64,000 nucleotides of DNA from Bacillus sp. Y1 (GCF_003586445.1 NZ_CP030028.1:262501-326500); one strand, 5' to 3'; numbered from the stretch's first letter, positions 25,460 through 34,968 are shown. A program made the numbers and translations. The notes: generated by a model not told the origin, from the sequence alone.

Positions 25460-27085
25460 ATGTTAAACCGCATAACAAAGAAACCAGTTTTAATTATGTC
25501 AGTGATCATTCTTATTTTATCTATAGCATTACTTGGTTGTTCAAATGATTCACTAGAAAATGAGGGGACTACAGGTGAAGCTGGAAATGTGATTACTTTC
25601 GCTTGGCCAAGAGATATAGGTGAACTGAATCCGCATATGTATAATCCATCACAATTATTTTCTACATCGATGGTATATGAGCCTTTAGTAAGCTATGGTG
25701 ATGGTGGAGAGCTAAAACCACATTTAGCAGAGTCTTGGGATATCTCTGCGGATGGGAAAGAATATGTGTTCCATTTACGTCAAGATGTCAAATTTTCGGA
25801 TGGCACGAGTTTTAATGCAGAGATTGTGAAAAAGAACTTTGATGCTATACTTAATAATGTCGATTTACACAGTTGGTTAGGATTTATTTCAAAGATTGCT
25901 CAAACAGAGGTTGTAGACGAGCATACGTTTAAATTAACATTAACAGAACCCTATTACCCTACTATTCAGGAGTTAGCTGTTGTACGCCCTGTACGTTTCC
26001 TTGGAGAAGCAGGTTTCCCTGAGGATGGTGACACTTCTAAAGGTATAGAAAAGCCAGTTGGGACAGGTCCATGGGTATTGGAAGAATATAAAGTCGATGA
26101 ATACGCTATTTTCACACGTAACGAAAATTATTGGGGAGAAGTCCCAAGCGTTGAGCAAATTAAGGTTAAAGTTGTCCCTGATGCAGAAACGCGCGTACTT
26201 GCCTTTGAAAAAGGAGATTTAGACCTTCTTTATGGTGAGGGTGTTATCAGTATAGATTCTTTTAATCAGTTAGAATCTACAGGTTCTTATGAAACCAGCA
26301 TATCTGAACCAGTTGCTACTAGGCAGCTTGTGATGAATACGAATAAAGAACAACTATCAGATGAACGTGTCCGTCAAGCTTTACACCATGGATTTAATAA
26401 GGAAGCTTTAGTTGAGGGAGTGACATCTGGCTTAGAAGAGAAGGCAGACTATATCTTACCGACAAACCTCCCTTACACTTCAGAGGTGGCTGCAACCAAG
26501 GTTGATTATGATGTTGAAAAAGCAGTGCAATTATTAGATGAAGCCGGCTGGAAGTTGCCAAAAGGAAAAACGGTTCGTGAAAAAGATGGTCAACCACTAG
26601 AAATAGAGTTAATGTATAACTCAGCTGAGTCGATTCAAAAAACAATGGCTGAAACCTTGCAATCAGAATGGGCAGGATTAGGTGTAAAGCTAAATATTGT
26701 TGGAGTTGAGCTTACCACTCAAGTAGAAAGATTTAAAGCGAATGAGTTTGAAATGAACTTCTTTAGTAACTATGGGGCACCATATGACCCACATACTTTT
26801 GTAAACGTCGTTGCTACAGAAGGATTTGGATTTAACGAAGCGATTTCAGCTTATCCTAATAAGGAAGAGATACTTAACCAGATTGCTCAGGTAACAAAAA
26901 CAACAGATGAAACAGAACGACAACAACTTTATACAGAAATTTTAGGCTCATTGCAAGAGCAAGGTGCAATTGTACCTATTTCGTATATTAAGAAAATAGC
27001 TATTTATCAAAAAGATGTTTCTGATTTTACATTCCCTGCGAACCGAGATGAACATCCATTTACAGGAATTAGTGTAAAAGAATAA
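25460..27085 (+). CDS. nikA: NikA/CntA-like metal-complex-binding lipoprotein of an ABC importer
   Basis: A 541-residue extracytoplasmic solute-binding protein of the peptide/nickel family. The type II signal peptide ends in LALLGC-type lipobox (SIALLGC, Cys near 28). The mature protein closely follows NikA: FAWPRDIGELNPHMY, SMVYEPLVSYG, the RPVRFLGEAGF loop, GTGPWVLEEYKVDEYAIFTRNENYWGE, MNTNKEQLSDERVR and GAPYDPHTFVN. Family members bind nickel-histidine or metallophore-metal complexes. GGAGGAG precedes ATG 25460. It heads a five-gene operon behind a Fur box, so iron or metallophore uptake should be considered alongside nickel. Confidence 0.88.
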   Translation: MLNRITKKPVLIMSVIILILSIALLGCSNDSLENEGTTGEAGNVITFAWPRDIGELNPHMYNPSQLFSTSMVYEPLVSYGDGGELKPHLAESWDISADGKEYVFHLRQDVKFSDGTSFNAEIVKKNFDAILNNVDLHSWLGFISKIAQTEVVDEHTFKLTLTEPYYPTIQELAVVRPVRFLGEAGFPEDGDTSKGIEKPVGTGPWVLEEYKVDEYAIFTRNENYWGEVPSVEQIKVKVVPDAETRVLAFEKGDLDLLYGEGVISIDSFNQLESTGSYETSISEPVATRQLVMNTNKEQLSDERVRQALHHGFNKEALVEGVTSGLEEKADYILPTNLPYTSEVAATKVDYDVEKAVQLLDEAGWKLPKGKTVREKDGQPLEIELMYNSAESIQKTMAETLQSEWAGLGVKLNIVGVELTTQVERFKANEFEMNFFSNYGAPYDPHTFVNVVATEGFGFNEAISAYPNKEEILNQIAQVTKTTDETERQQLYTEILGSLQEQGAIVPISYIKKIAIYQKDVSDFTFPANRDEHPFTGISVKE

Positions 27086-27104
27086 GCAACAGGAGGAGGT
27101 ATTT

Positions 27105-28049
27105 ATGGGGACTTATGTCTTGAAACGAATCATCACTATTGTTCCAATTTTTCTTATAGCCACTTTAGTAACATTTGGAATGATCAATCTATCACCAGTA
27201 GATCCAGCAGAGGCTTACTTTGCTACAGCACATATCCAGGCAACTGACGAAATGTTGGAACAAAAAAGACATGAGTTCGGATTAGATCAACCTCTTCTTA
27301 TTCAATATGTGAATACCATCATTAAGATATGCCAATTTGATTTTGGCATATCTTATGTTACGAATAAGCCTGTTTGGGAAGAGATTTCCTCTCGATTGCC
27401 AGCAACGATTCAATTAACGATAGGGAGCCTTTTGATCGCTATTTTAGTAAGTGTACCTTTAGGTTTTTTAGCAGGTATAAAGAAAAACAGTGGAATGGAC
27501 CATTTTAGTCGATTCCTCTCTTTTATTGGAGCATCCATCCCATCTTTTTGGCTTGGATATTTATTTATTTTTTTCTTTTCTGTTAAATTGGACCTTTTTC
27601 CTGTAGAAGGTACCGGAACCTGGAAACATTTGATTTTACCTTCAGTCACTTTGGCATTCCCTTTAATTGCTTTATATACCAGACTGTTACGTGCAAGTGT
27701 TCTAGAAAATTTACAAGAGTCTTATGTGCTTTTTGCTAGAACGAGAGGGTTTCATGAAAAAATGATCATGGGAAAGCATGTATTAAGAATGGCTATCTCT
27801 CCAATGATTACAGGACTAGGAATGAATATAGGGAACTTATTAACTGGGGCGATCATTGTAGAGGCCGTCTTTTCATGGCCAGGCTTTGGACGGTATTTTA
27901 TTGATGCTATTTTTAACCGTGATGTTCCTGTTATTCAAGCCTATGTATTATTGGCAGCGGGTGTCTTCCTTATAAGTAACTTAATTGTCGACTTGGTCCA
28001 AATGTATATTGACCCACGTATTTCTAGAAAAGGAAGGCAATATCAATGA
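27105..28049 (+). CDS. nikB: ABC importer permease, NikB-like
   Basis: A 314-residue permease of the DppB/OppB/NikB family with six membrane helices, FGMINLSPVDPAEAYF, the EAA-loop region LYTRLLRASVLENLQESYVLFARTRGF and the IVEAVFSWPGFGRY motif. It forms the channel with the next gene product, whose ATG overlaps its stop by four bases. AGGAGGAGG lies before ATG 27105. Confidence 0.92.
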   Translation: MGTYVLKRIITIVPIFLIATLVTFGMINLSPVDPAEAYFATAHIQATDEMLEQKRHEFGLDQPLLIQYVNTIIKICQFDFGISYVTNKPVWEEISSRLPATIQLTIGSLLIAILVSVPLGFLAGIKKNSGMDHFSRFLSFIGASIPSFWLGYLFIFFFSVKLDLFPVEGTGTWKHLILPSVTLAFPLIALYTRLLRASVLENLQESYVLFARTRGFHEKMIMGKHVLRMAISPMITGLGMNIGNLLTGAIIVEAVFSWPGFGRYFIDAIFNRDVPVIQAYVLLAAGVFLISNLIVDLVQMYIDPRISRKGRQYQ

Positions 28050-28876
28050 TTGCAAAGCTTCAATATCAATTAAAAAGCCAAAAAGTGATTGTTATTTCTT
28101 CTTTTATATTGTTCGGATTATTTATGATTACGCTCTTAGCTCCTTGGCTTGCACCCAATGACCCTATCGCGGTGAATTTAGCTCACAAACTTCAGCAACC
28201 TTCATGGGATTACCCATTAGGAACAGACCATTTAGGCCGATGTACATTTTCCCGTATTCTTTATGGTGCTCGCATCTCTCTCGGTTTTGCCATGCTTATT
28301 TTTATTTCGGCTTTGAGTATCGGATTAATTATTGGGATCATAGCAGGGTATAAAGGTGGTTGGGTGGATCAGTTACTAATGAGATTTGGTGATGGCTTAA
28401 TGGCGATTCCAAGCCTATTGCTTGTAATTGGTTTTGTTGGTATATGGGGAGCGGGTCTAAAACAAGTCATTTTAGGATTGATACTCGTACAATGGGTTTA
28501 TTACGCTAGGGTCATCCGAGGCATGGTTCTGAGTCTGAAAGAACAGAATTATATTACGGCAGCTAAAATTAGTGGTTCCTCCACATGGACCATTATGAAA
28601 AAGCATATTATCCCGAATGTCATTCCTTCTTTAGCGGTAATGGGAACATTAGAAATGGGTTGGGCAATTATGAATCTGTCATCGATGTCCTTTTTAGGAT
28701 TAGGGGTCCAACCTCCTACACCAGAGTGGGGGGCTATGATTCTAGAAGGAAAGTCATATATCAGAACGAATCCAGCTTTGATGCTTTACCCAGGTTTGAT
28801 GATTATGATCGTGGTTGTTACCTTTAACTTATTAGGAGAAGCACTAGCAGAACGATATGGAGTGAAACGTCGCTAA
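28046..28876 (+). CDS. nikC: ABC importer permease, NikC-like
   Basis: A 276-residue permease of the DppC/NikC family: N-terminal helix, LAPWLAPNDP, PLGTDHLGRCTFSRILYGARISL, the EAA-loop region VIRGMVLSLKEQNYITAAKISG and FLGLGVQPPTPEWGAM. Partner of the NikB-like subunit; translationally coupled to it. Confidence 0.93.
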   Translation: MIAKLQYQLKSQKVIVISSFILFGLFMITLLAPWLAPNDPIAVNLAHKLQQPSWDYPLGTDHLGRCTFSRILYGARISLGFAMLIFISALSIGLIIGIIAGYKGGWVDQLLMRFGDGLMAIPSLLLVIGFVGIWGAGLKQVILGLILVQWVYYARVIRGMVLSLKEQNYITAAKISGSSTWTIMKKHIIPNVIPSLAVMGTLEMGWAIMNLSSMSFLGLGVQPPTPEWGAMILEGKSYIRTNPALMLYPGLMIMIVVVTFNLLGEALAERYGVKRR

Positions 28877-28896
28877 TTAAAAAGGACGGTTGAAAA

Positions 28897-29727
28897 ATGG
28901 AATCAAAAGAGAGATTCATTTTAAATGTTCGAGATTTACATGTAGAAGTTAGAACAAAAGAAGGTTCTTTCAAACTTGTTGAAGACATTAATTTTGGAAT
29001 CAAAAAAGGAGAGATCCTTGGTCTAGTTGGAGAGAGTGGGAGTGGTAAAACCGTTACAAGTATGTCTATCTTACAGCTTCATGATAGAAAAAACATACAA
29101 ATGACGGGGAGTATCACACTACATGATCGAGAATTGAATGGCTTGAAAAACAAGGAGATGCGAAAGATCAGAGGGAAGGATATTGCTTTTATTATGCAAA
29201 ATCCGATGAATGCTTTTACTCCTGTTTTTACAATTGGTCATCAATTTATAGAAACTATTCAGGCTCACACTTCATTGAATAAAAAGGATGCTAGAGAGCT
29301 TGCGGTTGATGTGATGGAAAGTGTCAATTTGCCAGAGCCGGAGAAATTATTAAAATACTACCCTTTTCAACTAAGTGGAGGTATGCTCCAAAGAGTGATG
29401 ATTAGCATGGCAGCATGTTTAAAACCGTCTGTTATCATTGCAGATGAGCCGACGACAGCACTTGATCTTCACAGCCAATTATTAGTTCTTCGTCTGTTAG
29501 AAAAAATTCGTGTGGAACATGGAACATCTATCTTACTTATTTCTCATGATCTCGGAGTCATTTCAGAAATGGCTGATCATGTCATCGTGATGAAACATGG
29601 GAAAATAGTAGAAACAGCCAATGTGCTAGAATTATTTGATAACCCACAACATGAATACACGAAGAAGCTATTAAGAACAAGGCCGACCTTATATTCTGAA
29701 AAACAACCTTATACTTATACGTTGTGA
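28897..29727 (+). CDS. nikD: ABC importer ATPase, NikD-like
   Basis: A 276-residue ATPase of the oligopeptide/nickel family: Walker A GESGSGKTV near residue 45, Q-loop in IMQNPMNAFTPVF, signature LSGGMLQRVMIS, Walker B VIIADEPTTALD and switch ISHDLGV. It lacks the long C-terminal oligopeptide-ABC extension of Dpp/Opp ATPases, which fits the Nik/Cnt branch. Operonic with nikC (20-base gap) and nikE. Confidence 0.92.
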   Translation: MESKERFILNVRDLHVEVRTKEGSFKLVEDINFGIKKGEILGLVGESGSGKTVTSMSILQLHDRKNIQMTGSITLHDRELNGLKNKEMRKIRGKDIAFIMQNPMNAFTPVFTIGHQFIETIQAHTSLNKKDARELAVDVMESVNLPEPEKLLKYYPFQLSGGMLQRVMISMAACLKPSVIIADEPTTALDLHSQLLVLRLLEKIRVEHGTSILLISHDLGVISEMADHVIVMKHGKIVETANVLELFDNPQHEYTKKLLRTRPTLYSEKQPYTYTL

Positions 29728-29758
29728 ATACTGCTTGAAATTCCAGGAGGTGAAACCA

Positions 29759-30577
29759 ATGAGCTTATTACAGGTAAAGCAAGTAAATCTAAGCTTTCAT
29801 TCGAAAAGACTTTTTAAAGGCAAGAATCAACCAAAAGTTCTAAAGGATATTTCCTTTAATATTCAGGAAGGAACCTGTTTAGGCTTAATAGGTACTAGTG
29901 GCGCTGGTAAAAGCACGTTAGGGAGAGTCATTCTTGGAATTCAACGTCCAGATCAAGGTCAGGTTTTGTTTCAAGGACATGATATATACATGGCAGATAA
30001 ACACACTCGACAAAAAATCCGTCGAGATCTCCAAGTGGTTTTTCAAGATTCCTATTCATCGGTTAATCCTCGCATGACAGCTGAATCGATAATCAGTGAG
30101 CCATTAGAGAACTATGAGAAACTAACCATTGAGGAACAGAGAAGAAACGTGATTGAGCTATTGGAAAGAGTAGGCTTAAGTGAAAAGGATTTAAAAAAAT
30201 ACCCTCATCAATTTAGTGGTGGACAATTGCAAAGAATTAATATTGCTCGGGCCATCGCTCTGAAACCGAGGTTGATTGTTCTTGACGAATCCGTAAGCAG
30301 TTTAGACATGGTCACGCAAAGCTTAATCTTACAATTATTAAGCGACTTAAAGGATGACTACGGCTTATCTTATCTTTTTATCACACATGATATTAAAGCA
30401 GCTTTTTCCATTTCAGATCAAATTGGCGTTCTTGAAAAAGGTGAGTTGCTAGAGCTCTACGATTCAAAAGACGAATTCTTTGCTTCCAAGCACCCTGTAG
30501 TGAAACGTTTAAGAGATTCTGTTCTTTCTGAACATCCGCGCTTTCGTACGATTAGGACTTGGGGGAGTAGGGTGTAA
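29759..30577 (+). CDS. nikE: ABC importer ATPase, NikE-like
   Basis: A 272-residue ATPase: Walker A GTSGAGKST, FQDSYSSVNPRMT Q-loop region, signature FSGGQLQRINIARA, Walker B LIVLDESVSSLD (Ser where Pro-Thr is usual, as in many NikE proteins) and ITHDI switch. ATG 29759 is chosen for the AGGAGGTGA site eight bases upstream; the frame extends to 29735. Last gene of the Fur-boxed operon; no clear T-tract terminator before the 52-bp repeat array that begins about 70 bases later. Confidence 0.92.
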   Translation: MSLLQVKQVNLSFHSKRLFKGKNQPKVLKDISFNIQEGTCLGLIGTSGAGKSTLGRVILGIQRPDQGQVLFQGHDIYMADKHTRQKIRRDLQVVFQDSYSSVNPRMTAESIISEPLENYEKLTIEEQRRNVIELLERVGLSEKDLKKYPHQFSGGQLQRINIARAIALKPRLIVLDESVSSLDMVTQSLILQLLSDLKDDYGLSYLFITHDIKAAFSISDQIGVLEKGELLELYDSKDEFFASKHPVVKRLRDSVLSEHPRFRTIRTWGSRV

Positions 30578-30643
30578 TTTAAACAAAAAGTTAAGAATAG
30601 AACGATTTAATGTGGATTTTAGGAATAGTAAGAAATAATCATT

Positions 30644-31328
30644 GATAGTCCGAGTAATTCGGACAGTCCAAGCAGGGAATTGTCTTTGATAGTCCGAATG
30701 TGGGTGTGATTCGGACAGTCCAAGCAGAGAATTGCCTTTGATAGTCCGAATGCGGGTGTGATTCGGACAGTCCAAGCAGAGAATTGCCTTTGATAGTCCG
30801 AATGCGAGTGTGATTAGGACAGGCCGAGCAGAGAATTGCCTTTGGAAGTCCGAATACGGGTGTGATTCGGACAGTCCAAGCAGGGAATTGTCTTTGATAG
30901 TCCGAATGCGGGTGTGATTCGGACAGTCCAAGCAGGGAATTGCCTTTGGAAGTCCGAATGCGAGTGTGATTCAGACAGTCCAAGCAGAGAATTGCCTTTG
31001 ATAGTCCGAATACAGGGGTGATTCGGACAGTCCAAGCAGGGAATTGTCTTTGAAAGTCCGAATGTGGGTGTGATTCGGACAGTCCAAGCAGAGAATTGCC
31101 TTTGATAGTCCGAATGCGGGTGTGATTAGGACAGTCCAAGCAGGGAATTGCCTTTGGAAGTCCGAATGCGAGTGTGATTCAGACAGTCCAAGCAGAGAAT
31201 TGCATTTGATAGTCCGAATACAGGTGTGATTCGGACAGGCCGAGCAGAGAATTGCCTTTGGAAGTCCGAATACGGGTGTGATTAGGACAGTCCAAGCGGG
31301 GAATTGCCTTTGGAAGTCTGAATGCGAT
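30644..31328 (+). repeat. Tandem array of 52-bp hairpin units
   Basis: A repeat with the landmark GTCCGAAT at 30692, 30744 and every 52 bases up to 31316 without any slippage: twelve full units plus partial ends. Each unit holds an inverted repeat GTCCGAAT-N9-ATTCGGAC followed by a conserved spacer AGTCCAAGCAGRGAATTG. Variants recur every fourth unit (for example the ATTCAGAC change at 30970 and 31178), implying duplication of 208-bp blocks. Fifty-two is not a multiple of three and open frames across it are frame-hopping artefacts, so it is non-coding. Confidence 0.95.
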
Positions 31329-31460
31329 GCATTAATCTTAATGGTTAAAATGATAGTCTAAATGACATTAACTGTACACGAGTATTGTCATTGGAAAAAA
31401 GTATGTCCCTTCAACTGCCAATTATACTAAAAGAACTTGAATATTCCTTTGTTTAAAAGA

Positions 31461-31493
31461 AAAGTAGCGTGAGTATTCTCACGCTACTTTTAG
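31461..31493. terminator. Bidirectional terminator after the DUF4317 gene
   Basis: Perfect 13-bp stem AAAGTAGCGTGAG / CTCACGCTACTTT with a four-base loop, flanked by A- and T-rich runs. Confidence 0.9.
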
Positions 31494-31543
31494 TTTCGTT
31501 TTATTTTTATACACCAATATCTAGCTGAGATTCTTTTAATTTA

Positions 31544-32725
31544 TTATTCCCCTTGATTCCCAGCAAAAGCCTCCGGAATCATCGTAAATCCTTCAATCAC
31601 CGTATCTTCTTCCACTTCAATCATAAGGTACCGTTTACCAGCAAGATGGACTTGTTTGACGTACCTTAAATCTTGTGGGCTAATCGAAATATTAGCGATT
31701 TTTGTGCTGATTTTAATGGATTTTGAACTAAACTTTGGCAAGATATTACTTGCTTTGATCTCATATTTGTCATCATCTATGATTTTTTGGAAGGCTGCTT
31801 CTACCTTTTCGGTATTAATATCTTCTATGCCGCTCAAAGTTAACACACGTTCCACGTCTTTTGTATCTAATTTTGGTTGCTCTTCCTCTTCGTTTTCGAC
31901 GATCATACGATTAATCTCTTCATACACATTAGCGAGAGTGGAGGTGTTTAGCTGGTCTCCTGTAACATCTTTAATAATTTCTTCAAAAACAATTTTATCA
32001 TCTTGTGCCGTCATGATTTCTTCGCCATTTAACACGTCCTCGATGAATTGATAATCAGGCTCATGCACCTTTCCTGCTGAATAGAGAATGTGGTTCACAT
32101 CGGCTGAGTTATCGGTGAAGGCAGGGAATAGAAAGCCTGCAATTGGAGTATTAAGGTTAATGATTGGATCAACCACAAAGTGATATTTGAATTCTCTTTC
32201 TACATAATCAAAGAGCAGCTCTTTTTTCGGCTCCTGGGTATTATTTATGCTACAAAGAATAAAGGGATGAGAGTAAACCCTATCTCGTTCGCTTTCCTCA
32301 GCCTCTTCATTTCGGCGTTTTGTAGGCTTTAAATATTCTGCACGTATAAATGTAACGACAATATCCATTTCGTATTGTCTGTTCAAGAGCATTTTGCCTA
32401 CGATTTTCAGCATTTGCTCTTTCCAGTCTTCCACATCACTACTTAGTAACCCTTGATGCAAAATGAGCTGACTACTATTTTCAGCATTCCGTTGAAATTT
32501 TAATTCGAAAAGCTTCTCATCCATTTGACCAGCAAGTAACTTCTTGAAATTACCCATAAATAATTCTTGTTGATCTTGGTCAAGCATGGCAAAAGGTTGA
32601 CTTTGGTCATGATAGATATCACTTGAGTCTTTCATAATATAGACATTGTAAATATCGCTGATTTTGAGTAAATCATTATTTATTTTGAATTGTTTTCGTA
32701 TGTTTGCTACGTCTTTTTTGTTCAT
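31544..32725 (-). CDS. DUF4317 family protein
   Basis: A 393-residue cytoplasmic protein, acidic, beginning MNKKDVANIRKQFK and with the conserved VDPIINLNTPIAGFLFPAFTDNSAD region that I associate with DUF4317. No catalytic motif, signal peptide or membrane segment is seen. Function unknown. Ribosome-binding site AGGAGTGG (minus strand) precedes the ATG. It is monocistronic with a strong terminator. Confidence 0.75.
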   Translation of the reverse strand: MNKKDVANIRKQFKINNDLLKISDIYNVYIMKDSSDIYHDQSQPFAMLDQDQQELFMGNFKKLLAGQMDEKLFELKFQRNAENSSQLILHQGLLSSDVEDWKEQMLKIVGKMLLNRQYEMDIVVTFIRAEYLKPTKRRNEEAEESERDRVYSHPFILCSINNTQEPKKELLFDYVEREFKYHFVVDPIINLNTPIAGFLFPAFTDNSADVNHILYSAGKVHEPDYQFIEDVLNGEEIMTAQDDKIVFEEIIKDVTGDQLNTSTLANVYEEINRMIVENEEEEQPKLDTKDVERVLTLSGIEDINTEKVEAAFQKIIDDDKYEIKASNILPKFSSKSIKISTKIANISISPQDLRYVKQVHLAGKRYLMIEVEEDTVIEGFTMIPEAFAGNQGE

Positions 32726-32863
32726 GATTCATTCCACTCCCAAGCTGCTGGTTAGTATTCCATACTAGCCCCTTATTTTAACATAAATTGTGTGGCATGT
32801 TTTAGCGGAGCATTAATGCGATATCGTATTGGTGAATTAGTAATATAGTAGTATTTTACATTT

Positions 32864-32886
32864 ACAGGAGAATTGTCCTGTTTTTT
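32864..32886 (+). terminator. Terminator-like hairpin in the leader of the VWA lipoprotein gene
   Basis: ACAGGA (32864-32869) pairs with TCCTGT (32876-32881) followed by TTTTTT. No plus-strand gene lies upstream, so it could be a leader attenuator or end a short RNA. Confidence 0.5.
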
Positions 32887-32966
32887 ATATCTTAATGGCT
32901 TTTATTGGAAAACTCACTAGGAAACAGTTATAAAGTGAAATAGATATTATAGAAATGGGTGATTTT

Positions 32967-34388
32967 TTGAGAATGAAGTATTTAGTATTTTTGATAGGGA
33001 TGCTGCTCATCATCGGTGGCTGTAGTAAGGCAAACGAGAATAATACTACAAATTCTGTTAAGACGCAGGAAAGTAAAACAGAGTTAGTAACTAATGATAC
33101 AACAGAAGTAAAAGAGAGTGCATCAGAAGTTGAACAAACTGGACTATGGCCAGAAGCATTTAAAGTAGATTCCACAATAAATTTTTCGTATCCTTCTACA
33201 TTGAGTGAAGCAGAGAGTTTCCCGAAAGGAATATGGTGGACAAAAATTAAACAAGGTGAGCCCAATGATACTGACAAGGAATTGGTTCAGCAAACCTTAT
33301 GGTCATTAGCAGAATCTTCTCTAAGTGATGGGGAAAAAGGAAGCCAGATCAAACGTTTTTTCGCAGAGACCTATTTTCCCGACCTGCCAGGGATGTCTTT
33401 ATTTTTACCGAGAGGGCAGATTGACCTTAATAATGTTGAATCCAAATCTAATATTAAGCTGAATGGTAGAGAAATGAAAGAGCAAATCAATATTGCCATC
33501 ATTTTGGATGCATCTGGATCAATGAAACAGGTGCAGGGTGGAAAGACCATTATGGAAATGGCGAAAGAATCCATAAGCGATTTTACCTCTGGCCTTCCAG
33601 AAAACGCTAAAGTCTCTCTCACCGTGTATGGCCATAAAGGTACAGGTTCAGACCAGGATAAAAAGCTTTCCTGCAGCAGTATTGAAGATATCTATCCACT
33701 ATCAAGTTATAATCAAGACTCATTTGAATCCGCTTTAAAAAACATTTCGCCAAGCGGTTGGACATCTATGGCAGAATCTTTAAAACAAACAGGGGCTAAG
33801 CTTAGCCAGGAAAATGATGTAACAAACGTCATATATCTAGTATCCGATGGTAAAGAAACATGTGATGGAAATCCTACTGAAGAAGCGAAGAATCTAGTAA
33901 ACTCTAACATTAATCCAATTATTAATGTCATAGGTTTATCGGTGAGTGGGGAAGATGAAGCCCAGCTTAAGGAAATCGCAGAAAGTGCTGAAGGACGTTA
34001 TATTGATGCGAAAAACCAGCAGGATCTGGATCGCGAATTCGAACAATCTAGAAATACATTAAACTTATGGGTCGATTGGTATAGACAAAATAATGATAAA
34101 GCAGTCGACCAGTTAAGTGAGGATAAACAACGTTTAATGGATTTAAATAAAGAAACCGTCGATAACCTCCAGACTTTTAAAAACATAAGTGAAAAAGCAC
34201 TAATTGACTTGAATCATAGTGGGAAAATTAATGATTCTATTTATCAGGATGTGTATGGAGCGTTAAATGACTTTTATCGCCGATTATATAGTGAAAAAGA
34301 TCAACTTTACAATGAAAAATACAAGCAGATAGAAGACTCTTTTAATTTAACAAAGGAAGAAATGGATACCAAGTACAATAATAAATGA
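32967..34388 (+). CDS. VWA-domain lipoprotein (YwmC/YwmD-like), stand-alone copy
   Basis: About 473 residues. A type II signal peptide with lipobox IIGGC is followed by a Ser/Thr/Glu-rich linker and a VWA domain with complete MIDAS: DASGSMKQ (near 180), the Thr in SGWTSMAESL, and Asp in LVSDGKETCDGNP. Two cysteines (SCSS and ETCDG) could form a disulphide. A C-terminal helical region follows. It is a clear paralogue of the lipoprotein at 42479 that opens the Tad operon. Start is uncertain: TTG 32967 has GGGTGAT just upstream; ATG 32955 and 32973 are also in frame. Confidence 0.8.
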   Translation: MRMKYLVFLIGMLLIIGGCSKANENNTTNSVKTQESKTELVTNDTTEVKESASEVEQTGLWPEAFKVDSTINFSYPSTLSEAESFPKGIWWTKIKQGEPNDTDKELVQQTLWSLAESSLSDGEKGSQIKRFFAETYFPDLPGMSLFLPRGQIDLNNVESKSNIKLNGREMKEQINIAIILDASGSMKQVQGGKTIMEMAKESISDFTSGLPENAKVSLTVYGHKGTGSDQDKKLSCSSIEDIYPLSSYNQDSFESALKNISPSGWTSMAESLKQTGAKLSQENDVTNVIYLVSDGKETCDGNPTEEAKNLVNSNINPIINVIGLSVSGEDEAQLKEIAESAEGRYIDAKNQQDLDREFEQSRNTLNLWVDWYRQNNDKAVDQLSEDKQRLMDLNKETVDNLQTFKNISEKALIDLNHSGKINDSIYQDVYGALNDFYRRLYSEKDQLYNEKYKQIEDSFNLTKEEMDTKYNNK

Positions 34389-34452
34389 TGTTGTTAGAAA
34401 GAGTTTCAAACGAGTGGCTGTAACAAGAAACTTTATAAACCTTCCCAATTCA

Positions 34453-34487
34453 AAAACCACTTCCTAGTATTGTTAGGAAGTGGTTTT
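34453..34487. terminator. Bidirectional terminator between VWA and DUF454 genes
   Basis: AAAACCACTTCCTA (34453-34466) pairs perfectly with TAGGAAGTGGTTTT (34474-34487). Confidence 0.9.
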
Positions 34488-34871
34488 CGGGTTGTCTATC
34501 GTCTTTATTTTCTTAATAAAATAGTAATGCTTATAGAGGGCTGTTCCCACTAATAGGATTTGTACCAAAAGGATGTCTACGTAAAATACTGAAAACAAGA
34601 TGAAGGCATCGGCAATCAAGTTGATCCGAATTTTCTCTTTACGTGTGAGTCCTTTTTTCTGGAGGAACCGTACCACATATTTCTCATAAAGTGGTGTACT
34701 CTTGAACCAGTTTTCGACCCTCTTAGAGCTTTTGGCAAAGCAATAAGAGGCAAATAGCAAAAATGGAAGGCCTGGCAGAACAGGGAGGATAATCCCTGAA
34801 ATACCAATCCCTAAGGAGATAAATCCAACAAGGAAAAATAGAATGCTTTTTATATTTTTAATGGTATTCAC
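34473..34871 (-). CDS. DUF454 (YbaN-like) membrane protein
   Basis: A 132-residue protein with three to four hydrophobic segments and the family motif LPVLPGLPFLLFASYCFAKSSKR, then WF...PLYEKYV. Homologues (YbaN, near hemU genes in some bacteria) have no firm function. The start is a GTG with a weak ribosome-binding site. Its stop codon lies inside the terminator shared with the VWA gene. Confidence 0.82.
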   Translation of the reverse strand: MNTIKNIKSILFFLVGFISLGIGISGIILPVLPGLPFLLFASYCFAKSSKRVENWFKSTPLYEKYVVRFLQKKGLTRKEKIRINLIADAFILFSVFYVDILLVQILLVGTALYKHYYFIKKIKTIDNPKTTS

Positions 34872-34968
34872 CTTACTTTACCGGAAGATATACTATAAGC
34901 TATAACATAAATAGTGGTATATCTCCAGACATCTATCTCCTTTTTCACAAAAAGATTCATGACACCAT

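Noticed and set aside
30509..31139. Overlapping minus-strand open frames of 73-166 codons in the 52-bp array
   Set aside because: They exist because the repeat lacks stops in some frames; the 52-base period shifts frame each unit, no ribosome-binding site precedes them and composition is not protein-like.
30644..31328. CRISPR array
   Set aside because: All 52 bases of each unit are conserved; there are no variable spacers and no cas genes nearby.
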